Under the pieces are notes generated by a model. It made no database searches. It saw only the letters and a program-made list of their open reading frames with translations, and was not told where the DNA came from. Below are positions 35,265 to 46,809 of a stretch of DNA of 64,000 bases, one piece after another. A program made the translations under genes and the position numbers. The stretch covers positions 1 through 64,000 of the forward strand of contig QNGE01003277.1 of the NCBI GenBank assembly GCA_008508345.1, given 5' to 3'. Origin of the DNA: Paragonimus westermani. Taxonomy: Eukaryota; Platyhelminthes; Trematoda; Plagiorchiida; Troglotrematidae. Positions within the stretch are counted from its first letter, which is position 1; the number at the start of each line of letters is the position of its first letter.

Positions 35265-38175
35265 GGCCAAAATCCTCTGCTGTTCGTCAGTAATCAGAAG
35301 ATGCCGGTTAGATCTGAGCCACGGCAAGCAGTGCAACATGACTTGAATATGAAAGAAGCTAGATTCAGAGTTTAGAACAAACCTGGTTTGGTATTGGAAA
35401 AACGATGGTCAACATGATGAGGCTTCGGTTTGTCGAACGACACATCTTCATTGACGAGTTATGGGGGAGAAAGAATAACAACCACCATCGTTTTATCGTG
35501 AAGGACACGAAATCTGTTAACTGGTGTCCACTAAAGTAAAAGTATTTCGGTGATACAAAAAACATACTTGAGCTGGGAGTTTCGCTAAGAATCGTTTAAA
35601 TAAATGTGAACTAGGCCATCTGATTTCATTGCTATAGAATCAGAAAAGTAACCTCTGACACTCACTCACGAATGCCGTGTAGTTTGGAGTTAGTAAGGTT
35701 TTTCATCCTGTGAGTATCCTATAAGGAAAATGTGACAAGCATAAGGTTAATCTTGGTAGCCAAATACTTGGAAGTACTACTGGTGTGCTCGTAAAAACGA
35801 TATGTTTTTTAATGGATCTAGCGGTTTGCGGTAACATATTGTGTGTCACACATATACAGCTATGCCGTGGGTTGACCAACTTCGATCAGAATTATTTGTA
35901 AAAATGACGATAGTCGTACAATTTTGCTGCGGGAAGCTATAAGACATTTTACTTTACTGGTAACGTGAACGATGGGAAATTATTGTTTCGAATAACGTAC
36001 ATAAGTACAAATAACAAGTAAGTTTATTCTCTCCACCTGTGCATTGTATATGGCAACTAAACGAATGTGCAGACTTTCGGGAGATTAAGCTGGTCGTTTA
36101 TCTAACTAACCTAGTGAGTGATTTATCAACGGATTAGTTAGTTACACACTGATATGTGGTGATGATTATGTGTTACACAAAGAAATCGCTCGAACTGATG
36201 GCAAGCAGTTAATGCATGGTTTTGTCCACCTTTGTTACATAACTTCAGTCAATCGTATTCTGTTAACTTCCTATCGTGACTGAATTGGTCTGTAAATTTT
36301 CTATCACTTAATCCTCCAAACAAAGACTGGTTAGAAGGTTGCCAATCCTACCGTTCATTTGCCAACTGGACACAAGGAAAACGGTATTTTCAAACCAGAC
36401 AAATTCGGGTTCTTGGCCATATTGTGTTCCGTCTACTTGTGACAAATATTTTCGCCTAGAAAAATAAACTGACGATAAGGCGAAAGGCAGCGATGCGAGA
36501 GACCATTTTCAACTGAAGTGGAATCGGACAAATTACCTAAATTATGGCGGATCGAATAACGGATAGCTGACTATCGGTTTATAGACTGCCAAGAAATTGG
36601 TGTTTTCAATGCCCGAAGAACCTGTGAAAAACGTTTTTACATGTTAAACTCAGTGTAAAATAGGTGACAGGGATCGAGAGGTTGCTCATGGAAAATCTTA
36701 AGCAAGATAACATTTGTGACAACAGTTGAACAAACCATGTCGAATACAAAAATCTGCTTAACTTTTCTGCAAACAACTTACAGAACGACTACCAAATTTG
36801 CAAACTCACTCAAATGTCTTTTGGTCACAACAAGAAATAGTCCAAAATCAAAGCGCAAATTGTAATTTTTGTGTGTGAATGTAAATGACAGATTAAAACG
36901 TTCAGCTTCACGGAAAACGTAAATGTAGAACTATTTGTGAAATACCTTACGTATCACAGACGGTAATTCATCTACGATAGTATACTCTTGTCTTTGGAAG
37001 ATCAAGAATAATGATACTGATCTGTTTTTAATAATCAATTCATGTGTCCAAAAGTTGAGGAAAATCAGATACCTTGCAGGTAACAGGTGGGTCTTTCGTT
37101 GAAGTCGTACGTTAACCTCGTGCTCGTTACTAAATTACGATGGAAAATTAACCCCTTCTGTACATGAGCGAGAGGTGCGGAATTAGACAAGAGACGGTGC
37201 AAGTATACTAGACTACTCCGGAAGAACCTGCGTGGCATTCTGTACGGAAACAACTCGTATGCAGTGGGAATGAAGTTCTGCGGTTTTTCGCTGTAGAATG
37301 TGTAGCCAGTTAAAGCTCACCCACAAGGTGTTTCAGACTGAACTGAAGTAGATTACTGTCAGAGTTCAGATGCTATTTCGAATTAGTTTGTAAGGGATTG
37401 GCACTTTAAACGAGTTGTTTGATAGTAGATCGGACTCAAACAGCCGATTTGCTCCCATCAGTGTCACTTAAATTAAGGACATCAGAACTAATCACAACAA
37501 CATGACTTTCATCTAATGGTGCCTGCTGAAATGAACACTCCTGTCAAGTTTCGGAAAAGGTTTGTTTTTTGCAACCGGGTTCGCTTAGTGTCAACTTGAC
37601 TTTCAATGTTCTGAGTTTTCCTTGCTCATCAGCTAACTACACGACGTTGTACAATATGTGAATTTATAACCATCCTTATTCAGGAAAAATATGTACAAGT
37701 TTAACATGAGTAGCTCGAATATGTTTCAGTCAAAGATAGTAACTAAAATCGTTTGTTGAGGGAATCGTGAACATGCAAAGGTATGCCGCCAAGGTTGGCT
37801 AACGGCGCTAGACTGATTTGCAGAGAGAGAGAGGATGTCACGAACTCGTATGTTAGTAGGTACTGCTTGAGTGCTGATAGTCATCTGCATTCCTTCTTGT
37901 ACAAACCTCTACACACAATTAAAAGTTTGTATGAACGAGTTGAGATGCAAACAAACACCTTCCAGACTCAACCATACAACTCACGCCACGTGCTCGATTT
38001 TCCTTTCGCTGTATTGTCGTTTCGTTTTATCGCTTGCCTGTCGTTTTCGTGTATCGACACTATATCTCCTACTAACTCGTTGAGTTATTCTCGGTCTGTC
38101 ATATCGGATCCGTCAATCCTACTGGGTGGCAGAATTCCCGGTTAATTTATCATCCACTAACTTAAATCCTAACAG
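35265..38175. other. unassigned stretch
   Basis: Nothing recognised. The 120-codon frame at 37783-38145 (+) has no motif. Confidence 0.4.
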
Positions 38176-38177
38176 TC

Positions 38178-38345
38178 GACAAGGAAGCACTACTGACGAG
38201 CTCTAATGAGAGCGAAACTCAAGTCTAGTGCTTCTTTTCGAAAGAAGCTGGCCGGAAGGTCTATCTTAATGCGAAGGTTGCGATCAAATGTGAGTGACCT
38301 TTAACTTGAAAGTAGGGAGTATCTACTTAGTAGTATATATTGCTC
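38178..38345 (+). mobile_element. 5'-truncated hammerhead SINE
   Basis: The copy starts just before the ribozyme, so it lacks both promoter boxes. It continues through GAAGCTGGCCGGAAGGTCTA and GATCAAATGTGAGTGA to the tail. Truncation at the 5' side is typical of target-primed retrotransposition. Confidence 0.85.
38187..38231 (+). ncRNA. hammerhead ribozyme, type I, intact core
   Basis: Stem I is GCACTA pairing with TAGTGC. The core is CTGACGA, stem II is GCTCT-AATG-AGAGC, then GAAA. Stem III is ACT/AGT closed by a two-base CA loop, and the cleavage site is GTC before TAGTGC. All catalytic positions of the hammerhead consensus are present. The very short stem III is a feature of hammerheads in animal retroelements, which often act better as dimers. 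Confidence 0.85.
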
Positions 38346-38499
38346 AAAAAACAGTCTGTTTTGTAAATTGAAGCTCCCTGTTATTACGTCTTACCCATGT
38401 CGTCATCTTCTGAACAAAGTTAAGGTAAGATCTGAGAATTTCTGTACTCTTTCTCGACTGACGCCTTCGTGAAGGTCAGTCCACCTTGTAATCCCATTA

Positions 38500-39975
38500 T
38501 TACTTGTCTACCCTACTCTAGACAGGGATTGAACAAACGCCTGATGAAAAGGCTGCAGACGTGAACGAATTGTCGAAAGAAGTACTGGAGAATGACAAAC
38601 CAGCATTGGAACGCGCTTTACTTTATCTGACTCATTGCATTTGGGAAGAGAAAGGAATGCAACAGGATTTCAAAGATGCCCCTATCGTGTAGTTGTTTAA
38701 TAGTAAAGGTAGCAAGCAATACGCCAACAACTATCACGGCATCAGTCTGCTGAGTTGTGCAGGCAAGAATCCTTCTAAACCGACCGAATACGAAAGTTTC
38801 GGCAGCCAGCATCCTTGAGGAGCGGTATGGATATTGAATGAATCGTAGCACAATCGACGTGCGATGATTGACATTTTCACTGGCGTGAACCGGAGTCACA
38901 TTCAAGCCTCAGTCCTATTTGTTTTGTATTGAACTGTCATGATAACGTTTGCTTTTCATGACTCCGTGGAAGACGGCATTGATGTTGACCGCTAAACAGA
39001 TGAACGTCCACTGAATATTCCACTTTTGGGCGCTCCAACTCGGTCACATACCTCAACGATGCGGAAGCCTCTGTTATCAGGTGACAACGCGCGGTTCGCA
39101 CACACCGAGAACGAAATTAACCAGCTGGTTACATATTTCGCGATCGGGGCATCCAACTTTCGGTTGGATGTAAACACAGGTAAGACGTCTTTCTTTCAGC
39201 TTTCTCTGGGCGAAGGTGCTGTTCCTGCACCTACACCTGAAATTCACATCAGCAGAGAAGTTGTTAACAGCTGCACCGAATTTAGCTACTCGGATAGCAA
39301 CCTGTCCTCGTGTCTGTCGGCAGACCACGAGCTATAAGCTCAGGCTAGTACTGCTTTCGAACGTCTCGAAAGACATTTTGAGGAACGATAGCCTGAAGAT
39401 GGACACTATGCTTTGTGTCTACCGCTTAAAGGTGCTGTCTATACTGTTTTACGGCAGTGAAACTTGGATGTTGTATCAGCAGAATATGTGCTATCTCAGC
39501 CGTCACCATCTGCCATGTCTAAGACGCACCTCAGACATTCTGTGGTCGGAGGTGACTCCGAACACTGAGGTACTGCGACGAGCGGACATGGATGGAATTA
39601 AGTCCATGCTGGCGCTCAATCAGCTTTGATGGCTGTTACGTCCGTCGGATAGGCGATGATCATATTCCAAAGCACTTGCTAGACGGATAGCTGAAATGAA
39701 GTAGGCGAAATCCTGCAGTTAAACGGCGGAGATGTTAAGACGTTATCCTGATAAGTCTTTCGCTTTGTGACATTAACTTGAGATGTTTGGAAGACTTAAC
39801 CTTGAACCGGACGTTCTGGAGAAATGGGATCCGGACGAGCACCCACAAGCTGAGTGAGTAGCTACCGTGCTGCGGTGAACGGAAGCGCGTGGTGTGCAAC
39901 GGAACCATTGATACCGTAGGTCGCGAAGTGCGCTCTGGCCGCCTCGGATTAGCAGGTAGTCAACCTACTCATAGT
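38500..39975 (+). pseudogene. RTE-like LINE, RT and C-terminal part, decayed
   Basis: Several plus-strand frames together read like a LINE polyprotein. Near 38620-38800: LTHCIWEEKGMQQDFKDAPI and NNYHGISLLSCAGK, the RT motif usually NYRGISLLSxxGK. Near 39170-39340: VNTGKTSFFQLSLG and PTPEIHISREVVNS. At 39400-39630: KVLSILFYGSETWMLY, HLPCLRRTSDILW and VTPNTEVLRRADMDGIKSML. The region further on keeps a degraded C-terminus to about 39975. The catalytic DD box is not visible, and stops and frameshifts are frequent. RTE/SR2-type elements of trematodes have this C-terminus; the clade is a best guess. Confidence 0.75.
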
Positions 39976-39979
39976 AATA

Positions 39980-41050
39980 CGTCAGCCAACAGATAAGAAA
40001 TAAGTCAGGCTCAAGTAGGTCGTATCCTTTACATTTATTTGGTTTTGCTTACGCTAATTAATGACCATCGTCGCTTGGAAACACACTGGCTCACAATTCT
40101 GGATGTCTGTGGTCTCCTATCTTTCATTTTCTTCAGCTTTCCCTGTATACTGCATGATGACTGGTATGTCTGTTTTATTCCGGTCCAGCCCTGAATTATA
40201 TTTTACCTCCCATCTTCTTTAGAGTGACATAGCATGTACTCGTACCTTGAATAAGTGTGCATTACGTTTCCAAAATTCTCTCCCAGTTTAGATCTTACCA
40301 TTGGAATCTGTTTCTTTCTTGAGAGATAGGGATCCCAATTTCCAGCTAGCTTATCAATTGACTGGCCAGTAATGGATGGCTGGACAAAAATTCCCCGTTC
40401 ATATTCACCCTTGTTCTACTCCTTCAGGTTTACACAGGGTTCGTAGTAAGCGAAGACACAATTGGTGCAGCGCAAGCCACTTGTGATGATGGGTAAATGC
40501 AGGCATCATTTGCTCTTGGTTACTGTAACACGCTATTGCTAAGTGGATAATGCCAGCAATCTTATTCTAAAATGTTAGTATGCCATAATGCATGTTCTGT
40601 GTCCAGCGTTTGTGTTACGACCCCCTGAGAGAGGTAGGCAAGAATGAACACAGACTGCGAGCAGTACCTCGATCACCAACGAAACTCAGCGATATCGCAG
40701 AACCACACGAGAATCAGGAGGAAAGTACCCGGACTCAACCCTCGCAACTTAGAACCCACAACAAAAATGAAAAGGACGGCCTTCAAACGAGCTTTACTTT
40801 CTGCTCAGCCCGAAGGGAAACAGTGGTGCACAGCGGCTGCATTTATGGGTTTTCGGCGGCCTTAGGCCTGGGCCGCTCAACGGACCAATCAGAAGTAAGC
40901 GCGAACACCAAACTTTCGATATTATTGGTGGGCATTCAAATCCCTAAAATAAAGAAATCCATTTCCCCTGGCAAATACGCTGAATTCTTGGAAAGACTTG
41001 CCTTTTCCAAACAGTTTGGTGTTGATATTTTTCCATTTCAATGAGCTTCT
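39980..41050. other. unassigned stretch
   Basis: No family was recognised. The frame at 40592-41044 (+, 150 codons) is GC-richer than its surroundings, ends just before the SINE-2 pair and shows no motif. An unrecognised repeat is possible. Confidence 0.35.
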
Positions 41051-41053
41051 AAA

Positions 41054-41065
41054 TATTCCATTTTT
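41054..41065. repeat. target-site duplication, left copy
   Basis: TATTCCATTTTT is repeated exactly at 41401-41412, enclosing the SINE-2 pair. It is T-rich, which lowers its weight slightly. Confidence 0.75.
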
Positions 41066-41400
41066 TTAGATGAGACCCAACTGTGAAAAGTCAGGGCTTC
41101 GGCTGGATTCGAACCAGCGTTGGTGGATTCCAGCGTGAACTGTTTGAGAAATCCTGCCGGAGCAGTCGATCCCCTGAATCATTTGGTGGATTCCATATAA
41201 GACAGTGGGACGGGTAGGTAACAGAGTCCAAATGTGAAATTTCCGAGCTCCTGGTGTGGCTTCGTTGGTCAGCTGGTAGAGCGCTTGCCGCGTTGAAGCA
41301 TGCTGTCTGTCGCTGGTTCGAATACAGCCGAAGCCCTGACTTTTCACAGGTGGGTCTCATCTGAAATTCACAAATCTGCCACACTACATATTGGTAATAC
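41066..41400. mobile_element. inverted pair of tRNA-derived SINE-2 copies
   Basis: The left arm 41068-41119 is the reverse complement of 41321-41372 (52 bp, two or three mismatches). The right copy is full length: leader, A box TTGGTCAGCTGGTAGAGCGC (41265-41284), B box GGTTCGAATAC (41325-41335), tail to GGTAATAC. The left copy is only the B-box end and tail, inverted. A 12-bp duplication encloses the whole structure. The leader contains a 63-bp unit bounded by direct repeats (41120-41132, 41183-41195). The tRNA-like part resembles a tRNA but lacks a proper acceptor stem, so I do not call it a tRNA gene. Confidence 0.8.
41265..41335 (+). promoter_or_regulatory. Pol III A and B boxes of SINE-2
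   Basis: The A box is in TTGGTCAGCTGGTAGAGCGC and the B box in GGTTCGAATAC, about 40 bases apart, as in tRNA genes and tRNA-derived SINEs. One B-box base departs from GGTTCGANTCC. Confidence 0.7.
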
Positions 41401-41412
41401 TATTCCATTTTT
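41401..41412. repeat. target-site duplication, right copy
   Basis: Identical to 41054-41065 over 12 bases. Confidence 0.75.
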
Positions 41413-42465
41413 CTTTTGGTTAAACCTGATAGGCAAGGCCCGCAAATCAGTTTGTTTTCAACCTCAGATGAGGCATTAGTGCAGAAACCAATCAAGTTGG
41501 ACAAAGCGTTTCGAGGTGTGACGTAACCAGGAAACAGCTATTATAAAAGAGGTGCTCTTGATTGTGTATACAAAAAGTCTGTACTTTACAATCCGTTCAC
41601 TTTGGTTAATATCTTTGTAATACTCGATGTTAGATACTTCAGATAACCGTAGAAATCGTACTGGAATTCGAACATCCAGCTGCAGGAAAAGAATTCAGTT
41701 TGATTACAGTAAGGAGTTGTTATTCATGGTACACGGAATTTTTGGGTGGATGAGAAACGGAGAAATCACAGTCTGTCGTCGGTTGACAACAATAGCACAT
41801 TAAATACTACTAACTATGATTTTACTGGCTCAGTACAAAACCTGTTAGTTCAAATCTGATGTCGTTTAGTGTTGTTTCAGTGATCCACTGTTAGGTTTCC
41901 GATAAACGGCGAACTGAATTGGCTTTCTCAACCTCATTGTGAACTCCGTGTGCTCTACGTGAAATTGGGTTTTCGTGTCCTATTTCGTTCGTTCATTTTA
42001 CAATGTCCGTCCTTCATATTTTTGTTCCAACTCCTGTCTTCCATATAAATTTGTTCCGCTGCAATGTAATATTATACCGCAAATGATCTCAATAGGCGGG
42101 GGGGGGGAGAAATCTTGCAGCATTGCACCACTAACATTAGTTTTTAAACAAGCTGAGGGAATGGAACTTTTTGCAATTGCACACTAAAACCTTCCCCCCA
42201 CCCATAAAAGGAAGAAACCCGCAACATAGCAAACCGGACATTGGGTTTCTCTCAAGGGATACATCCAACTTCAAAGGCTAAGTGCGCCAGTAAAGACATT
42301 TTGTATTTCAACTTAAAAATGAAAATTTCATATTAACGCAAATAATCACTTGAAAATAGCTGATGCGATTGAGGTTTTCTGTAGAGTAGTTTTATCGCTG
42401 TAACGTTTACTTGGATATTCAGCACTAATAAACTTGGGTTCCTTCAATTCCTTCAATTTGAGATA
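41413..42465. other. unassigned stretch with a hammerhead-like remnant
   Basis: Around 41463-41490 the plus strand reads CAGATGAGGCATTAGTGCAG followed by AAACC. This resembles a hammerhead core with one core change and is followed by AAGCGTTTCGAGG, similar to PLE tails. The evidence is weak. A G10 run is at 42098-42107. Confidence 0.3.
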
Positions 42466-42467
42466 AC

Positions 42468-42880
42468 CTAAATCCCCGAACTTCCACCACCGATTCAAAC
42501 TGAGTAGTCCTCACCACAAAGTTGTCGATTGGATTGAACACAGCGATTCTCTTCACTCTTCCTTCGAAATGAAAACTATCGATACAAGATTGTGATTGAG
42601 TGTTCAGATTTCATCATTCTGTCCTGACTGTTGTGAGGTAACTAGTGTTGTAGATAACACGCTGGTCTCACAAACACGAGGGTCAGAGTGCAAACTCCTA
42701 TCCGGACACAGATATGCAATACGGATGAGCTCTAACAAGAACGGAACTCGAGTTTAGTGCATCCTTTCGTAGTGGTTTAAACGAAACGCTTATTTGAGTG
42801 CGAATATTGCGGTCAAGTGTGGGTAGTGTGCAGTTTGGAAAAACCTTAATCTCCGAATATCTACTAGTGACTTTTGTGAT
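42468..42880 (+). mobile_element. full-length diverged hammerhead SINE monomer
   Basis: The copy starts with AAATCCCCGA and follows the 5' region found at 50080-50230 (for example GTCGATTGGA). It continues through GATTGAGTGTTCAGATTT, a worn tRNA-like head and the ribozyme (42716-42760), and ends with TTAATCTCCGAATATCTACT. That last piece repeats its own beginning, so the unit has a terminal redundancy of about 20 bases. The ribozyme is dead: the core reads CGGATGA, GAAA is GGAA, and the cleavage site is GTT. Confidence 0.75.
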
Positions 42881-42884
42881 TCGT

Positions 42885-45884
42885 TGGAATCCTATGAAAA
42901 TTTACAGATTACAGAAAGGTGAGAAGGTTAACGTACATCTAAATCTGTGTTTGATGGTTTATCCAGAATAGGTTTGCTGGATAGTTGTTTAAGTTTCAAA
43001 GGGTCCATAATAAAATGATTTGCGAGTAAGGAGGTCAGCATAATGACCGACATAGGAACTCAAACAATGTTTATCACGCACACAACAACCGCATTGCACC
43101 AGAAATATACAGGAGCTGGCTAACATCAACCGTGATAGGTTAGGAGTTATCTTCACTACACAGTTGTGGTTCTGATAATCAAGTTGTTTGCATATTTGGT
43201 ATGGTTCTTCGAATTTTTTTATCTCGTTTCCTCTATCATCTCTGCAGAAAACAATAATCTCATAACACGTTTTGCAGCGGTGTTTTACAGCCTCAACATC
43301 AGCCATGTTCCTCAAGGTATAAAAAGTTCAAACGTATACGAGTTGACTCGGGATGCTGCACTGGAGTCAAACTCTTGGATGCAGACCAAAGTCTTATCCA
43401 ACAGGCACAAGTCCTAACCGAATCGGGTGAGTGTACGGAAATGATTGAGTTCATAGGAACGACCTGCGATTATAAACTTCACTAACCAGATTAGCTTCCG
43501 TGAAGCCATCTGTTATACGAAGAGGTTCACCGGTAGAATCGGGAAATGTACACTAAACGGGCAAATTTCCTGCTGTGTACGAGTAGAAACCCCATCTAAC
43601 AGCGCAGTGGGATAACTGTAACCAGAGGTACGTCACAGAATAAAACCTTTGCATTTTAAGGTTGGTGTGGATTCACAAATACAAATTTACAATGGTTTCA
43701 GGTGTGATGCATTTACTTATCCAGGGCGGTTCAATTGATTGATATCTAGATAACTTTAAGGAAGGACTAAGGAAGCTCGGAAATCTCTCAAGAGTGATAA
43801 TCTTCGGGAACGTCTCGACAATAATTATTCAAACGTGACAGGATCAGCAATTTTGCACTGAGGTATGTCACTGTTTGTAACCGGAAAATGACGCAAACTG
43901 TGGGTTACAGAATGTACGTTAAGGTTTCCGCGATTTCACTTGGAGTGACTGTATTTGGGACATTCCTTACCATATTTATCGATAGTCTAAATAACATCAC
44001 CCTAGAAATGCAATGTAACTGTTGAATGGCTCAGTTAAAAGATTTCTGTCATTCTAGACACTGTTGTCTCTACTACCGGGGTTACCAGACAATGCGAATG
44101 ATTGACAGCTTACAAAATGAAATTTCTAGAAATTTGACTTAGCTGGAGAAAGTTAGTCCAGCGTTGCATACTTGTATGTTCAAATGGAGTCAGTGGTCAA
44201 TAAAATGCCTGTTCGATGCATATACAATAATTTCATTACAGTCTAATGTAACAGGCACACGCACCGGACTTCTTCTAACTGAATGCCACCCACGTTTCAA
44301 CTCTGATAACTGTTCTTTCTTCTAACTATTCTATCACCACTTTATAGTCGTGTAATGCCATTTTCACGTGATCAGCGCGAGTACTTTATTTCTAAAACAC
44401 TTTTTATAGTTGCTGAATCTGTGATGGTATTGATAGCGGTGATTTCATGTTTTGGGGTACATCAGTTGGATTATTGACTCGATTTTATTGAGTAACTCCA
44501 GAAATGTACCCCTTAGCCAGGTTAAAGTTGACCAGTCCACTTGAACTGATTGTTTGGTCTTGAAATGGGAGAAGCTATATTTTTCCTCTCCGGATCAACC
44601 AAGATGCGCCTCCGAATGAAAATTGCACAATCCACTGGGAACGCCCTCTGAACGCCGAACTGCACGTTGCTAATTGTGTGCGTGCTGTTGTTAGCGTGCA
44701 CTTAGTAGTCGCTGTTGCATGGCAATCAGTGAGGTCGGAATCTACCGACTATCTTCAGTTGAATCTGTATAACTGACGAAACTGTCCCTGATAACCAGTA
44801 TGGAGAAGGAACAGCAATTTGATATCGAGCTCTCAGACTCACACCGTTAGATCATACAGCTCAATTTTGGTTAGTCGTGTTGACCATGTCTTGCTGAAAC
44901 TAAACGGGTTAGCTGGTTAAAGTATGTACTTACGTTCAAGCGTGTCTACATTGTTCTCATTCTTTTTGAAAAGCTATGGTATTTTGTAAAGCTCCCAACT
45001 AAACAGTCACAACCGCTCATTTGCCTACCTGATCTCCAAACACTCACAGTGAACTGGCAGATACGAATACTTTCATTACTCCAGTATATGAGTAAACCGT
45101 GCATTACTGACAGGCTTTGATAACAGTGAGACTCAGGTTCAGTTGTCTGTTTTCAAGAGCTGCTGGCTATAAAGTACATGGGAACAATCAAGCTATGGTC
45201 ACCCGAATGACGTTGAAGTCAACTCGACCGAGTTCTCGACTACCTCTTGTCAGCAAGTATTGATTGAAATTAACAAATTGGTTGAAAGACAAATCTTACT
45301 TTGTACTTCCTCCAATCATGAGGACGTAGTGAGAGAAAAAAGTGCCAAAGGTGTAAGTACATCTTTTACGACAATTCTGAACAAAACCTATTGACAAAAT
45401 CGGATTATAGGGCAGGTCTTAATTAAACTAATGGGTCAGTGACTCCAAGAATCCTGATGGTCAACTCGTTATCAACGCCCCAATTGCAGAGTACTGTGGA
45501 ACAGGCCATGCATGAATAGGGTCACAAAATAGGATATCCATTCTAACTGCGTTTCTTTCAACCGGTCAACAGTTTCAGACTTAAATAATATGTACCATAC
45601 TGTAAAAAAATGAGGAAACACAACTTAGCTTTAATCCAACACTAGCGTTACTCTGCACTGGTGCCTAGTTTCAAACAAAGTTATTCGGTTCACTTGACTT
45701 ATGCATTGGTTATTTAAATTACTGATTTCATAAGCAATGCATATGGATTTTATAATATGAATAGGCCATTCGACCAGGATGATTTCTTAATCAGATTACG
45801 ATTCGTCGTGAATATAAATCAACCATTGATTCTCTATCTGGACTTCACAAGAACAGCGTAGGATAAAAACCTCAGTACACTCTC
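42885..45884. other. unassigned stretch
   Basis: No repeat or motif was recognised. The frame at 42989-43315 (-) reads plausibly near its N-terminus but has no splice support or known domain. Confidence 0.35.
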
Positions 45885-46805
45885 CTAAACTGTCCGTGGC
45901 GGCTGATTTTGTTTAGAGAGAAGCTGAGAATAGGCCAGAACAACATATTCCGAAGGATTCGAATACGCAGCGTTCATCGGCTTATCCAAAATGGGTATCA
46001 GCTCGGAGCGAAAAGGAAGCGTGCACAGTTTGACCACAGTACCCACCAGTGGACTGCACGACAACGGTGCACCGCACTTATGCACACACTAAGTGTTTTC
46101 CGAAGCAAAACCGAATACCTGACCTGGTAATTCTATTCAGCAGTGACGTAATCACACTGATTCGAGCAGTGAAGCATCATGAACTGTGCACTTGTAGTAC
46201 GTCACCATAGTGGCTATCGATGGATGAGGTGTTGTTTCGTGGAACGAACTTTTCAGTTTTAACACTGGGAGTTTGACTAACACGTAGGCTATATTTTAGA
46301 GTTGTAAGTAACATGATTAACGACCAGATTCTTACTTTATCACTTTCGTGTAGCTGTGGGAAAGGGAGCGTATGATTAACTTTTAGCGATGAAATCTGGT
46401 CAGACTATTGGGTACGCCAAATTCACGTAGGCATGATAGAAAGACCTCGTAAGCTTGTTTGTGTAAAGGTCTGTTATCCTGCAATGAAAACAATGTCATC
46501 GACAGGCACAAGAAATCGCAATCATGGTTCCTACCACAACGGTTAAAAAATATCTTACGTTTTATGCTGGCTATCAATCAGACTTAATGTCAAAAGACAA
46601 AATTCCACTACGTTGCCATCCGGTAAATTCACGTGATTACGCGTGCTTTTTAAAAATGAACATGATGATCGATTTCCTCCAGAAGACAACAATTTGGGTA
46701 TGAATTCTGCTGGATCACTAGCACTTGTATACACGTCGTATGTATTTGATGAGCGATTCAAACGGTCACGTGGCAACAAATAAGGTTTCCAGCTAGAAAG
46801 ATAAT
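45885..46805 (-). CDS. candidate three-exon 3' end of a host gene
   Basis: This is the best host-gene candidate. Exon A is 46805-46559, after an acceptor CACTCCGAATTACAG. It ends at donor AAAAC|GTAAGA. An 80-base intron ends in TTTTCATTGCAG. Exon B is 46478-46427, with a weaker donor CTAC|GTGAAT. Exon C is 46088-45885, after ACACTTAG, and ends in a stop. Phases agree at both junctions (2 then 0), giving about 165 codons. Readings include SSWKPYLLPRDRLNRS, NHVNLPDGNVVEFCL and PILDKPMNAAYSNPSEYVVL. If the second intron is not used, exon B runs on to a stop at 46400-46402. I recognise no family. Upstream exons were not found. Coding likeness is judged by eye. Confidence 0.4.
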
Positions 46806-46809
46806 CTGT

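Noticed and set aside
39148..39168. Hairpin CATCCAAC/GTTGGATG
   Set aside because: It lies within a decayed LINE coding region and is short enough to be chance.
40592..41044. 150-codon open frame on the plus strand
   Set aside because: It is GC-richer than its surroundings but carries no motif. It may lie in an unrecognised repeat, and length alone does not support a gene.
41256..41340. tRNA-like sequence with good A and B boxes
   Set aside because: It lacks a matching acceptor stem and lies inside a SINE pair with a target-site duplication, so it is a SINE head and not a tRNA gene.
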